From NCBI GenBank assembly GCA_021234155.1, contig JAJEKV010000041.1:3152829-3216828 (forward strand): a stretch of 64,000 bases of DNA. Reading direction: 5' to 3'. The DNA comes from Isoetes taiwanensis. Its lineage: Eukaryota > Streptophyta > Lycopodiopsida > Isoetales > Isoetaceae. Shown here in pieces: positions 21,133 through 35,060 of the stretch (its first letter is position 1; each line of letters begins with the position of its first letter). The translations under genes were made by a program, and so were the position numbers. A model generated the notes under the pieces. The model ran no database searches. It saw only the letters and a list, made by a program, of their open reading frames with translations, and had not been told where the DNA came from.

Positions 21133-24100
21133 CCCTCGAAAACCCTTCGGGGCGAAGGTTTCTTAATCCTGATAGTAATATGCTTGCTGCTCTTTTCTTT
21201 GTTTGGATCCGATAAGTCAATTGGTCTCCGTGGACGATAAAAATACATTCTATTTTGTCAAACTTCTCTACGTTCTTCTTTAAGCGACCTCTTGGTCTTT
21301 TCTTCATTGCATTTGTATCTAATGTGTGGCATTTTGTATTGGGACATGGTGCATATGAGATATGGATGCTTGAAGAGCATATAAGCTGCTGGTATTGCAG
21401 TTTTGGAGATCAGCAGATAGAGGCATTGTTGGGAATGAGTACTGGTTGAAAGGAGGGAATTGCATGTTAGGAAATGGTACACCTTCGTGTTTAACATGTG
21501 GCATGGGCTGTGGCAATTGTGTTCGATGGCCATGAAAATTTTGCTGATGATTTGAAACATTGCTAGAGGGTATGGACATAGATTGGCATGCATGCTAGTG
21601 TTACTAGCTTTGATGTGTCTCAACAACAATCTCAACATCCAAATCTTCACCAGCTTATATAAAATGCACCTATTTTAGACTTCATCCTTGTTCACGATTA
21701 GAAAACTTAACAAACAAGAGTCGAACATCATTTTATCATGAAATACTAACGTTGTACAAGAAATAACATAAGCCTGTAACTAGCTAGCTAATTAACAAGA
21801 TTGCCAAACCTTCAAGATGATTCTAGACAACAAGTATGGAAAAGAACATTGGTGAATGGTATTGCAACTCACTTCTCCATGGAGGCTTGCTGCTTGTGTA
21901 TTCATACCTCTTTTGGAGGTAAACGAGTTTTGCAAAAGAAGCCATTGCCAGAAACAAATACCAATTTGTTACAATCTACTCGAAAACTGAAGACAATCAT
22001 GGTACGATCATGGAGACGAGAAGTTGTTAGCATTCATACTTGAATCAAAAGTTAGCAAAGGGACTGGAACATTTAGCTCAAACTGGTATGGCATGCTTGA
22101 AAGCAAACCTATTGAGAAACTATGGAACCAGGCAAGGTACTCGCACTATAATGTTCTAAAGTCTCAACATCTTCTTGTGGTTTTTGTTCTACTGGAAACT
22201 TCTGATTAGAAGCCATGAGAACCTCCAAGATATTAACCCCCAACCTGGCTTTAAAAGTCAAACACAAAAAGTTAACTTCGAACTAGGTTCAAGATGAGGT
22301 TAGAACCTCCAGATTCTATAGAAGAAATTTTCAATAGAATAGTCAAAAGAATAAGTTGTGTATACCTTTTCCATTTCTGCGAAATAGTAGCAGCATATGA
22401 ATCGAGGTAGCTTGCAGAGTTAGATTGATTTTGATGATTTAATTGCTCACACTGGCAGAAAAAAATTGTAGGAAATCAGAGAAAAACATCCTTTCCAAAG
22501 CCAGAGCTCAAATCTGGGAGCTATTCGAGCTCAAACTCAGGTCAATTTTTGACCAATGAAGGTCAAAGAACAAAACAGTGATCAAAAATCAAGAATTCGA
22601 GTCTAGGACTGAATTTTTTGGGAACTTCAAAAATCAAGATGTACAAAATGTTGCTGTGAAGAGGAGCAAATGGTCAAATTGCACTTTGGATTTTCAGAAC
22701 TCTTTTTTTTACACTATTTTTGCAAAATAGTCTATTTTTGTTGCTGTGACGACCATATGAATATTCGTATCGTATGTACAAAAGATGGTCGTCACAAAGA
22801 TGCAAAAGGGTAGTTGCACAAGACATAATTTAAACTTGCAACCTTCTAGTTGCAAATCACATACTTTTGCCAAGTGCACTACCAATACTTATTGAAGACA
22901 TTCCCTCATATCTTCTTCATATGCGGGGCTGTTTCTAGGAGGGTCTAGAATACTCTAAAACTCACATGTGTGCATGACACTTGGCGTGATCTCATCCATT
23001 GGATTGGCATGATCCTGACCGTTAGCCTAGATATATAAGGAGGCACCTCCTTCTTGTCGAACCATTCCGGTTCAACGCCAGCCTTGAGCCTTCTAAGCAT
23101 CTGTCTCGTGTTCCTACTTGCCTTCGGGCCATTGTACTCTTAATTCTTGTTCATATAGATTCTTCACCAATCTTGGTGTATTTCCTTCATATTTCTTGCA
23201 TATTTTCTAAGTATTTTCCTTGTTTTCGCGTAAGTTCATGACATTTTGAACATTTTGAACCGGAATTATCTCTTGAATGGACAATAATTTCTTGAGCGGC
23301 AAAATTTATTCTACAATTGGGCAAGCTAGCAAACGTTATGATCACTGCACTGTATCAGCAGAAATTGGGATACCTATGCATTCTTCCAACCATATTGCTG
23401 CAGGTACGAACTGCAACACTCCTATCGCTTATGGATGGCATGCCCGCTTATGGTGGTGATCCCTTATTAGAATTTAACCATTTATTATTTTGGCTCTTTT
23501 AGAATTATTATTAATGAATGGCATTTCCTCCACATAACTTAAACAGCTAACCCAAATCACACTATTTAGCGCCCTGGTCTAGATAGATTGCCCTAATGGA
23601 TCACATGTAGACACACAGTAAAACGTAAGTATACGTATGTTTTAACGGCTTAAAATTCTTCAAACCCAGAAGCATTTCCATTTGTCCACATAATCAAATC
23701 TAATGATGGAAATGGAAGGTTTTAGTTGTTTAAATTTGTAGATAAATGAGTAGATCATGATATAGCATGTTAAATCACATGGAATCATAGAGATGCCTGC
23801 CTCACAATGCCTCCTTGCCTCACAATGCTGCCATTGTTGTAACTGTTAAAAATATAGAGCAAAAATATAGCGTCCTATCAGATCATGCAGATCATGCAGT
23901 ATTTTCTTGAGTACTCCAATGTACACTTTTTGGCATTCCTACAGGTTTGCACACATTTGCCTCCATGTGTACACCAGATCCTAAAGCACAGGCCAAACTA
24001 CTGATATTACCTACAAATTGTAGCTCCCTTGAAAATATCTAGGGCTTTCCATTTCCATGAACCACGTGGACAAAAAGCATTGCAATTTTTATGTTAGAAA

Positions 24101-24212
24101 AGCAAGGACGCTTCCAAAATATTAGCAAGAAGACATCCCTACCAAACAAAAAATGAGAATTTGATACTAGGAGAGGAACTGGGAAAAAAATGCTTAAGAC
24201 AGCTTCTTTGAA
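21133..24212. other. Gene-poor spacer with LTR-like promoter piece
   Basis: No coding sequence is supported. A 12-bp perfect inverted repeat (TGTGACGACCAT at 22745-22756, its complement at 22785-22796) is present. At about 23025-23300 a TATA-like stretch (agatatataagg), a CT-rich leader and a run ending near gtgtatttccttcat resemble the promoter half of an LTR, but I see no second copy in the window, so this is only a suggestion of a solo LTR. Confidence 0.35.
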
Positions 24213-25355
<1,143 letters not shown>

Positions 25356-25372
25356 GGAGGAGTCTGACTTTT

Positions 25373-25381
25373 TTAGGGTTT
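25373..25381 (-). promoter_or_regulatory. Telo-box AAACCCTAA upstream of RPL7
   Basis: AAACCCTAA on the minus strand ends 17 bases before the RPL7 ATG. Telo-boxes near the start of plant ribosomal protein genes are a known feature linked with coordinate expression in growing tissue. A related motif, AACCCTAACCCC, lies at about 25608-25620. Confidence 0.7.
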
Positions 25382-25474
25382 ACCTTTTAGGGCACGAAGC
25401 CTACCCGCATCCTTTCCTATTATTATAATGTTTTGGATAAATCGAATATTTGGAACCCTAGATCGGACGGCCAT

Positions 25475-28400
25475 TGTAAAATTGTGGATATACTAGCTTT
25501 GTGTGATTTTGTTTTGTGTGTAGAGCTATGCGTTGGAATTGCATGTATATATAAGGTTTGCAAATTATCTCTTGAGTATGATTTTGGTAATGGTTGCACG
25601 AGAAATAGGGGTTAGGGTTTTGAAAAAAATAGTTTAGGCTCTCTTTTGATGGTTGTCTATTGCAGAGTCGTGGCATGCATCGTCCGAGCATGTCGGGCGG
25701 CTGATCCTCCCTCCCGTGTGTCTGAAGCACACGGCTCATGGATGCAGAGGAAGCGGGATGCAGAGGAAGCCGGATGCACAGGAGCTCATGGATGCAGAGC
25801 TCTATTTTGAGGTTGGGCGAGGCAGGGCGAGAACGGTGAAGAAGGACGGGAACGAAGAAGGGCGAAGAAGGGCTGAGAAGTGGAAAGGGCGGCCAGATGC
25901 AGACATGCTTTAACTATCTGTTGTTGCAAACAGCTCCTTTCTGAGGCTTTTTCTTGGGGCTTCTATGTGGACCTGCTTTATGAATCCAGGCTTCGAAGTT
26001 TGCAGTTTGAAAGCTCTAAAATCCAGGGCAGTTTGCAATGTCAAAGCTTTAGGTGGTTGGGAGGTTCGGCGTCAGAAGAAGACTCCAACTCTTGCTGAAA
26101 ATGCAGTTCTGTTTAAGCTATGTCATGTTTTCATTGAATGGCACCTCTTTCCTGTCATTTCTTCTTATCTGTTCTTCACTCTCATTTGTTGTTATCTGTG
26201 TTTTGTGAATGCACAATGGTAGTTTATGCATTTCTTATGTGTATGGATTCAAGTATACCATGTATGTATATACATATTTAGGCATATGGGGTGCGCAGAC
26301 TTATACGTGGGGCTGATGTGTAAATTCCACGGCCCTTCATTTGGCATATTCATGGAACTATCCTTGGATCCAATGATCAAAACAATAAGGATAGTGCAAT
26401 AAGGATGTAAGTAATATGCATAAGTATGGAATACATGTGGATATTTATGCAATTTCATTAAGTAATGTTGTCTATTGTGAATAGTGACTATAGGTTTTGG
26501 CTTTTGTTTTATTTAGCAAAAAATCATGAGGCGTTAATGGGGTACAATTTGTGGAATATGCTCTCCATCCACGGCCTCCAAGAGTCCTCCATGAAAGAAC
26601 CCATAAGGAAAGAAAAATAACGAAACTAAAGGAGGTTAAAATACCATTTGCATTTACATATACCTTGAATTGATTTGGAGGATCAAGACTCATCAAAATG
26701 GATGGTGCAGTACAGAATCAACCCAATAAATCTAATGAATGTAGCTCTTCTGTTGTATTTAAGAAAGGTGAGTTTTATGGTCCGACACACATGTTGCAGT
26801 CAAGATTGTAAATTCAATTGTCTATGTGCTTTACTAAAAACAATCATGCAAGATTGAAATTTAATTGTCTTATGTTCTTTAGTAAAGGCAATTAGGTGAG
26901 ATACGTTGTGTGTAAAAAGTATGATCTACCAAAACATTTAGTAAGGTTGTAGCAGTATATCAATCATATTGGGCATGATGTGATGCCTAAAATTACAAGC
27001 ACCAATGTCTCCATAAGCACGTGTTATTTATACAATATAAGATTGACTAGTAAATGTGTGCTTGTCGTTGTTCCACAAGTTTGGCCGCACAAAAGTTTGG
27101 GTTGCCATGCTTACGTGGGCGCACGTGAGCAAAAAAAACTCGGGGAAAGCTGAAGAATCTCAAGATGGGTTGCTTACAGGAAGAAAGGATAAGGCCTTCA
27201 CGTGAGCCTTTTGCCTGTTCGTTTTTGCCGAAAATCGCAGATGCCAGCTCTTCTGGACTGCAAAAAATCACAGTGACAATGGTCAAATGGATTTGTTTCT
27301 TCCTCCAGTTTAATAGTGCCAGAACAAGGCTCAAATCACAGGCAATCTTGATTTAAACTTGGAGTAAAAAAACAGAGTTTCTTGATATGAAGAGGAAAAT
27401 AAGGTCTGGAATTAGGCTGATTCGGTGGACAAAAGCTGAGGCCAATGCCTCTATGATTTTGAGAATTAAGGCCTGGGCTTATTTCTTATGTTTGGAAACA
27501 CCTCGGCTCTGCTCAATCCTTCAGAAATGGCTTTTGCAGATAATAAACGAAAAGTCTTCAAGGCTAAAGGTTCCGACCCTGTAATCGGCTTCTTCATGTT
27601 CCTTTTGGATTTTGAGATCACAGAGGGGATGATGCACGCTAATTTTCCCGATTTTGAAGCTCGCCCCTTTCCAGTGATTATGGGTAAAGATTCGAATGCC
27701 TCAATGGTTGTTGCTATCCAAGCTCAAGAGCTTCATTTCTACACTCTACCGGAGTTGAGGGTTTAGCTTCTCCAAAAAGGAATTGCATAAATTTTTCCTA
27801 TGGGTCTGATTCGCAGGCCCCACAACAGGGGCCCGATTCCCTCCTATGCTCAAGGATAGAGTGGTTTGAAATTCTATGCCTCAATGGTTTGAAATTGATG
27901 AAGAATGCTCAAATCCCGGCTTCAGAGGTAATCACTGAGCTTTCGTCACTAGAGCATATGAGGTTGGGAGTTTGGTGGTCTAAAAGACATGAACTCATAG
28001 ATTTGCAGAGGCCAAGTTTGGTGCATTCTACAGAATTCACAGAGGGCACATAGCTCCGGGTAAACCCATTGTAAAATTTTGTGCATATGTACTTTACTTC
28101 TTTAGCAAGAGAAGGATGGAAGAGAGGCCTACTTGAAAAAGATGGTGCCATTGTCATGTGGATATTTGTGCAATTTCATTAAGTAATGTTGGCTATTGTG
28201 CCTTTGGTTTTGGATTTTGTTTTATTTAGCAAAAAATCATGAGGCGTTAATGGGGTACAATATGTGGAATATGCTCTCCATCCACGGCCCCAAGAGTCCT
28301 CCATAAAAAAACCCATAAGGAAAGAAAAATAACGAAACTAAAGGAGGTTAAAATACCTTTTGCATTAACATACATCTTGAATTGATTTGGAGGATCGAGA

Positions 28401-30040
28401 CTCATCAACATGGATGGTGCAGTACAGAATCAACCCAATAAATCTAATGCTCTTCTGTTGTATTTAAGAAAGATGAGTTTTATAGTACACCGACCCACAT
28501 GTTGCATGCAGTCAAGATTGTAAATTCAATTGTCTATGTGCTTTATTAAAAACAATCATGCAAGATTGAAATTTAATTGTCTTATGTTCTTTACTAAAGG
28601 CAATTAGATGAGATACTTGTGTGTAAAAAGTATGATCTACCAAAACAGTTGGTATGGTTGTAGCAGTATATCAATCATATTGGGCATGTGATGCCTAAAA
28701 TTATATGCATCAATGTCGCCATAGGCACGTGTTATTTATACAATATAAGATTGACTAGTAAATGTGTGCTTGTAGTTGTTCCACAAGTTTGGCCGCACAA
28801 AAGCTTGGGTTGCCATGCTTATATGGGCGCACGTGAGCAAAAAAACTCGGGTAAAGCTGAAGAATTCCAAGATGGGTTGCTTAAAGGAAGAAAGAATAAA
28901 GCCTTCACGTGAGCCTTTTGCCTGTTCGTTTCTGCCGGAACTCGCAGATGCCAGCTCTTCTGGGCTGCAAAAAGCCACAGTAACAATGGTCATTATGGAT
29001 TTGCTTCTTCCTCCAGTTTAATAGTGCCGAACAGAGCTCAAATCACAGGCAATCCTGATTTAAACTTGGAGTAAAAAAACAGAGTTTCTTGATATGAAGA
29101 GGAAAATAAGGTCTGGAATCAGGCTGATTCGGTGGACAGAAGGCGAGGCCAAGAAGCCAAGACCAACGCCTCTGTGATTTTGAGAATTAAGGCCTGAGCT
29201 TATTTTTTATGTCTGGGAACAACTCGGCTCTGCTCAATCCTTCAAAAATGGCTTTTGCAGATAATAAAGGAAAAGGATTCAGAGCTAAAGGATCCGACTT
29301 GTAATCGGCTTCTTCATGTTCTTTTTGGATTTTGAGATCACAAAAAAGATGGTGCACTTGCTAATATTCCTGATTTTGAAGCCCACACCTTTCCAGTGAT
29401 TGTGGGTAAAGATTCAAATGCCTCAATGGTTGTTGCTATCCAAGCTCAAGAGCGTCATTTCTACAATCTATAAGAGTTGACGGCTTAGCTTTCCCAAAAA
29501 GGAATTACATAAATTTTTTCCGTGGGCCTGATTCACAGGCCCCACAACAGGAGTCTGATCCTTCCTATGGTCAAGGATAGAGTGGTTTGAAATTGATGAA
29601 GAATGCTCAAATTCCGGTTTCAGAGATAATCACTGAACTTTCGTTACTAGAGCATATAAGGCTGGGAGTTTGGTGGTTTAAAAGACATGAACCCATAGAT
29701 TTACAGAGGCCAAGTTTGGTGCATTCTACAGAATTCACAGAGGGCACATAGCTCCGGGTAAACCCATTGTAAAATTTTGTGCAGATGTACTTTACTTCTT
29801 TAGCAAGAGAAGGATGGAAGAGAGACCTACTTGAAAAAGATGGTGGCATTGTAAAATTGTGGACATACTAGCTTTGTGTGACTTTGTTTTGTGTGTAGAG
29901 CTATGCTTTGGAATTGCATGTATATATTTCATTTGTAAACATAAGTATGGAATACATGTAGATATTTGTGCAATTTCATTAAGTAATGTTGTCTATTGTG
30001 GATAGTGACCTTAGGTTTTGGCTTGTTTTATTTAGCAAAA
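25475..30040. repeat. Partial tandem array containing RPL7 upstream sequence
   Basis: Three incomplete copies in the same orientation. Copy 1 runs from about 25475 to 28150. Copy 2 (28150-29848) starts at the part equal to 26430 and lacks the first 950 bp or so. Copy 3 (29848-30040) has the first 80 bp (equal to 25480-25560), then a jump to the part equal to 26417-26515. Copies differ by small indels and a few per cent of bases. The array ends where the L1-like sequence begins at about 30041. Confidence 0.75.
27479..28157 (+). pseudogene. Unrecognised coding remnant in repeat copy 1
   Basis: A plus-strand frame from 27488 reads PSEMAFADNKRKVFKAKGSD, then FFMFLLDFEITEGMMHANFP, to a stop at 27766; a further stretch (about 27895-28157) includes VITELSSLEHMRLGVWWSKR. 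The same sequence recurs in copy 2 at 29200-29860 with extra damage. It resembles the uneven, hydrophobic-basic N-terminal region of plant LINE ORF1 proteins, but I cannot name it. Confidence 0.35.
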
Positions 30041-30263
30041 TAGTCCAAATCATAGTCAGCCCTCCTTTGGTACTGCCAGCTGCTAGAAAAGAAGATCTTG
30101 CCCCTTTCCTAATCCAACCACCCAAATTAGACGCTTCAAAATTTGGAAGGTGATGTTCCTGAATCATAAGAATATCAACCTTATAACTTCTTGCTAAGGT
30201 AATAAATCTCCTTCTTTTAATTGGACCCTAGATGCCCCTTAAATTCCATGTTACAATTCTCAT
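30041..30263 (-). pseudogene. L1-like LINE ORF2 start (AP endonuclease), truncated
   Basis: From ATG 30263 the minus strand reads MRIVTWNLRG, then a stop, then RRRFITLARSYKVDILMIQE and later GWIRKGARSSFLAAGSTKGG. This is the N-terminus of the exonuclease-endonuclease-phosphatase domain of an L1 ORF2, with the WN and QE catalytic motifs. It is cut off at about 30041 where the tandem array starts, so the RT is gone. Confidence 0.8.
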
Positions 30264-30298
30264 GATCAAAGTATAGGAGAGAAGAACCAAGAAAAGGA

Positions 30299-30990
30299 TC
30301 AGCACGATCGAATGTTCCTGTTGTTGGAGGCTGGACCATTAAAGAAGGGATCCTTTACATAAACTTTCTTTTGTTTCTTTTGCTTTTTAGACAAGGAAGA
30401 GCTCTGATTGTCCTTTTTAAGGTAACTACTAAGTGATTCAGAATCTTTTGAAGACTTAGTAGAGTCTTCTATATCAGATTCAACCAATACTTCCCCTATG
30501 GAGGACCAAAACTTGGACATAATTGGGGTGCAAAGTTCATCAGAGGAGCAGGGGATTGCTGGCTCGTTGGAAACACAGGGCGTAATGGTCGATATATCCA
30601 AATCATTAGGGGAAGGTGGACTTACCTGGATAAACACGTCTTCATCTTCCTGAAGATCCTTTGTGGTTCCACTTATAGGGAGTTGCAAGAATTCATCTAC
30701 AGCTTCGGAGACAAACCGCTCAACTGCTGATGCATACCTTTCATCATCCTTACATGCAATAAAGGCTTGTAGAAAGGAAATGTTATTACCATCACAGGCT
30801 AAACAATCTTATTGCAAAGGAGACGAACGTGCTTGATCATAATTGGATTGGAAGGGATGTTTATTAATTGTGCTATTAGTTGAGAAATTGGAAGGGACGA
30901 TGGTATCCACAGAACAAGATACAATATCCTTTGATATGGAAGGTTGTCCCCCAATGCTTTCCTCCTCCCTGTTGCCCTTTCCTTTAAAAT
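30299..30990 (-). pseudogene. L1-like LINE ORF1, distal part
   Basis: An open frame from 30688 to 30299 encodes a Ser/Asp-rich acidic tail ending in a lysine-rich stretch (SLSKKQKKQKKVYVKDPF). It sits 36 bases before the ORF2 ATG, where the end of ORF1 is expected. It continues, with interruptions, to the left border of the LTR retrotransposon at 30990. The rest of ORF1 lies beyond that insertion at 41841-43552. Confidence 0.65.
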
Positions 30991-30995
30991 ACTAT

Positions 30996-33272
30996 TGTTG
31001 CCCTGCTATGGCAACATGGCAAGTGCCATCAAATCTTATTTATGTTGCAGGGAAAAGAAGATACTATGTTGAGAACCAAGTGAAGACATTGAACTGGAAT
31101 CAAGGTCACACATTGAGAGGATCTAAGCATCTAGAAGTTTGGAAGACCCCTATGAAGTTTGCAAGCTATTAAAGTGGTATCTTTTCTCCTTCATATTGTC
31201 ATTTCTATTCCCCTACCTCACACTCCACATTTCCAACATTCCATCACCCCATACTATCATACATCTCACACATAGCCTTTTGTTCCATAGTTGACCTACC
31301 ACTACCTTAGGCACATTTTCAAAATTGTTACACCAAAAGGATTGCCTAAGCATCAAGTTCTACATCATCTTTTTTCATCATATCATTCCATTATCACACA
31401 CTTCACACCATGTGGCTAAAAAAAGAAAAAAGAAAAAAAAGAAAAGGGCATTTTATGCTAGCCAAAGTACAAAAAAAGGGAAAGGAAAAGCCACATTGGT
31501 CCACTCATCATTTACCACTTCCATATGTCATTCACCAAGTTGCCACCTAAGCAACAAGTGTCCACATCACCACATCACTCCATACCATTACATCACTCAA
31601 CATCATTACATCATTCCACATCATCACATCACCTTGCATCATCAAATGATGACTAGGCAAATGTTGACCAAACCCAAAAAGTTGGTCAACCATAAGATTG
31701 AAATGATTGATAAATGTGCCTATTAGCCTTGTTCTTCCTCCTTGCCACCTCACCAAATCCCATGTCTAATGCCTACTCACCCCATTCATTTTTCCTACAA
31801 AAATCAAAGTATTGCATTTGAAAGTTTGATGACACCACCTGATAGCCCTCATGAAGTCATGCCAGCTGGCACAAAAATTTTTTGAAAAAAGAGTATGTAT
31901 TGATCTTCTAAATGGCTTCCTTGGAAAACGTGCTTCATTTAAAAAAAATGGCAATACCTACCTACATCTACCCCCCCATCTATCTACCCTCTTATCCTCT
32001 GCCAAGTGGCGTCCCCCCTGGCATGCCAAGTCGAAACACGAGCCGAGCTTGGCGTGGGAGAAGACCACGTAATCAAGAGAGATGAAAATAGATCTCTATT
32101 TATACCTTGGCCTATTTTGTGATTCTTGCCTGTGGGATAATTGCTCTCAAGAAAACTCTGAACCCTAAAACTTAACTTGCCAAGAACTGGTTTTTTCTTC
32201 GATCAAACTGAACAATCATTGCAGTGGCCAACCATTTCTGTCCTGCTACCTCCAAAGAAGTACCTAAACCAACCAAAAACATGGCCAAGATCCCGAATTT
32301 GCCAAGATCCGGCCGGAAACAGAGTTTTTTAAAGGGGATTCATTCGATGGAGAAATTCGTGGGCTTTTGCGCGATTCAAAGACGAAGTACCTGAAGTGTG
32401 AAGTCGGAATTGATGCTGAGAGTTCCTCCTGCCTTGAGAAATCTGTCCTGAGGCATATTATGATTGATTTGTATCCAAAAAAAATCACGATTTGTGTTTT
32501 AGAGATGTCCTGTTGATTGATCATCCTGATCATTGACATGATATCGAATGTGATGACTTTGATTCCAGTTTAATGAAAATCTGACCTTGGAAAATATCAT
32601 TTGATGCATTTGTATTTGAATTAACTCTAGAACCAGAAAGAAAAAGCCATATCTCTGCATCTAGTTGCATATAAAGCTCTAGCTGCACCAGTACAATCAT
32701 TTAGGAAAGGAAAAGCTAAAAAGGAGGGAGAGGAGAAAGATCAACCTACTGATGTTCTGAAGTCTGTCTCATTTTTCATGGACATTAGATGCTCAGACAT
32801 GCTTCTCAAATTACAGACTGAAATTTTGACCTTGAAAATAGCATGCTCTTATTGTGCAGGCCTCGTGCACACTGTCTGAATTTAGTTGGATCAAAAATTC
32901 ATCACCATTCTCATTTGGCAAAATTTAGTGCACTGTCCAGTCCATTGACCAATTTCTGACTTAGTCAAGAATCATTATTTCTTATCAACCGTGAAGACTT
33001 TTGGCATAGACTTTCTGTGACACCTTTTTCAGATACCATTGTGGCATGCTATGCTTGTTTGGGTTCAAAATATCAAGTACATTGATCTCTGTGCCTGTTA
33101 GAATAAGACTAGCTATTTTGGCTTTTGGGAAACCAGTGAAATCTTGTTTTCTAGAGGTTTAAGCACAGATATTTCAGCACAGAGGGATCACCTCAAGTGA
33201 TCTGGAGGTCCTAGACCAAGATTAGTGCTTTTTGACCTGAGGTTGGTGGCTTAGCCAGGTTTGCCATCAACA
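30996..33272 (+). repeat. 5' LTR of the Ty3-type element
   Basis: 2277 bp, TGTTG…CAACA. It contains an A-rich stretch at about 31421-31445 and a CATCA-rich stretch at about 31560-31640. A TATA-like ctatttatacc at about 32095 could start transcription. Open frames inside the LTR occur in both LTRs and are not genes. Confidence 0.93.
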
Positions 33273-33275
33273 TTT

Positions 33276-33293
33276 TGGAGGTCCTACCGAGAT
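33276..33293 (+). other. Primer binding site, complementary to tRNA-Gln
   Basis: Three bases after the LTR, TGGAGGTCCTACCGAGAT is the complement of ATCTCGGTAGGACCTCCA, which agrees with my knowledge of eukaryotic tRNA-Gln 3' ends (U73 before CCA). A check against tRNA-Gln of the host would settle it. Confidence 0.7.
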
Positions 33294-33317
33294 TTCCACC
33301 TGGTTTTCAAAGAACTC

Positions 33318-34136
33318 ATGGCTCCTAGAAGAAATGAACAGCAAGAAGCTCCAGAACCATTGGAACCACAAGGAGTACCTGTTGCAGCTGTGGTGCAGCC
33401 AAATTGTGCAATCCCACAGTATTTTGAGCTAAGTTTGCCCATTACTCCACCCATATTTGAACCAACTATGAATGCTAACCATTTTCTGAAGGTATTTGAT
33501 GAATATTATAGAGATTATGGTTGTAAAAAGGACTGTAGGTTTTCTGAGTTTAAGAGATGCATGAAATCTGATGAGGCATATGCTTGGTGTGAGCATGTGA
33601 CCTCAGTTATGGGTACTGATACATATGAGAGTCTTGTGCAGCAATTTTTGGCTAGGTTTGGCAAACTGTCTGCCCCTCAAGAGCTAGCAAACGAGCTACA
33701 GACTTTTTGCATAAGGGCAGGTGAAAGTATCAATCACTATGTGGAAAGGTTTAGTGCATACCTGAGAAAATGCCAAAAGAGTCAGGTGCCCACTCCTACA
33801 CTCTATTTTGTGGCTGCTTTCATTAAGGGACTGTCACCAAGGCCTAAGGTTCACAGGAAGATGCTAAAAATTCAAAATCAGGAAGGTTTTGATACCATAC
33901 ACAAGGCTTTTGAAAAGGCAACTAAAATCTCTAATGATATGCCTTTTTTACCTGATAACCATGTAAACCATTGTGCTGACCCTTTTTACCCAGATTATGA
34001 ACAAGAGTATGAGCATGTGCCCGTGTATGCGAAGCAAAAAAAAAAAGAAGAAAATCCAAAGATGAAGAGGCTGCACCTAAAATCAATGAATCCAAGATTG
34101 AGATGGCCAAAATGTCTGAGACCATTGCAGAACTGA
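33318..34136 (+). CDS. gag: Gag of the Ty3-type element
   Basis: Structural protein of the virus-like particle. From ATG 33318 the frame gives 272 residues with the retrotransposon gag pattern: HFLKVFDEYYRDYGC, YESLVQQFLARFGKLSAPQE and GESINHYVERFSAYLRKCQ. The frame remains open upstream to 33261, but that part lies across the LTR end, so 33318 is the better start. Near the end it crosses a run of eleven A (about 34037-34047); after it the reading frame becomes wrong (ends LRPLQN), while another frame carries on into the zinc knuckles. The run may be a slippage site or a copy error. Confidence 0.8.
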   Translation: MAPRRNEQQEAPEPLEPQGVPVAAVVQPNCAIPQYFELSLPITPPIFEPTMNANHFLKVFDEYYRDYGCKKDCRFSEFKRCMKSDEAYAWCEHVTSVMGTDTYESLVQQFLARFGKLSAPQELANELQTFCIRAGESINHYVERFSAYLRKCQKSQVPTPTLYFVAAFIKGLSPRPKVHRKMLKIQNQEGFDTIHKAFEKATKISNDMPFLPDNHVNHCADPFYPDYEQEYEHVPVYAKQKKKEENPKMKRLHLKSMNPRLRWPKCLRPLQN

Positions 34137-35060
34137 CCAAACAACTTTTGGAGTTGAAGAACAGCAAAAAAACTTATCCTCCTTGTGCACATTGTTTCAA
34201 AGATACTCATCCTTCTGATATTTGCTATTACAGGGCATGCTTAAAATGTGGAAGGAAAGGTCATTTTGGAAAGATTTGCCCTGTGTGCAACTTCTGCAGG
34301 GAAATAGGTCATCTTGAAGACAAATGTTTTGTCAAAGAATACTTTGACAAGGTGACAAAGGCAAGAAATTGGAAGGAACATCCGCCATCGGTTTGTAGAG
34401 GAATATGAGGAGCGAGGAAGAGATCATGGTGGTGCAAACAAGAAAAATGTTGGAAAATGGAACACCCGCAGATAAAGGTATGAGCAAGAACATTCCCCAC
34501 AACAAAGAAGTTCGTGTAATAGCTCCACCTCCTCTTGAGAAGTTTAATAAAAAGGACAAAGAGTTAGATGAGCTAGACATGATCCTAAAAAAGTTCTAAA
34601 GTAAGCATAGATCTCCTCACGCTTCTCGAATTGCACCTAGCTATAGAGAGAAAATATTAAAGTGTAATGATGTTGAACAAATTTCATTTATGATGTGCAT
34701 GAGACAGAGAAAAGTTGTATTAACTCAAGAAGAAAAAGATCCGTGTGCCTTTACTTGCTCAGCTAGTTTAGGTAACTTGCATTTGTCTAGGGTCTTACTA
34801 GATGGAGGCTCCCCATTAAAAGTCATGCCTCAAAGATGTAATGAAGAAATGTGGTCTTCTTTGTCACTCAACCATCACCATATTGAGGTCATTCTCCAAT
34901 GCTAAAATAAAACCTATAGGACTAGTGACAAAGGTGCCAATAGAAATTGAAGGTATAATTGTTGAGGCAAGTTTCATAGTTGTGGCTTTTGAAGATAACT
35001 GTGATGTGACTGACATATATGACTTGTTGCTGGGAAGGAGGTGGTTGTCTCATCAGAGAT
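34037..35060 (+). pseudogene. Zinc knuckles and protease region, frameshifted
   Basis: The frame 34103-34408 carries two CCHC knuckles, CLKCGRKGHFGKIC and CNFCREIGHLEDKC, preceded by a third partial CAHC. The protease lies further on: CSASLGNLHLSRVLLDGGSP in one frame (34690-34905), then PIGLVTKVPIEIEG and YDLLLGRRWL in the next (34841-35065). At least three shifts are needed to read through. The active-site triad reads DGG rather than the usual DSG or DTG, which may be real divergence or damage. Confidence 0.7.

Noticed and set aside
23025-23300. Solo LTR of a Copia-type element
   Set aside because: Only a TATA-like box and leader are suggestive. There is no second copy, no defined TG…CA ends and no target duplication.
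31325-31726. 133-residue ORF in the 5' LTR (and relatives in the 3' LTR)
   Set aside because: It is built from A-rich and CATCA-rich simple sequence, and the two LTR copies do not keep the frame because of A-run length changes.
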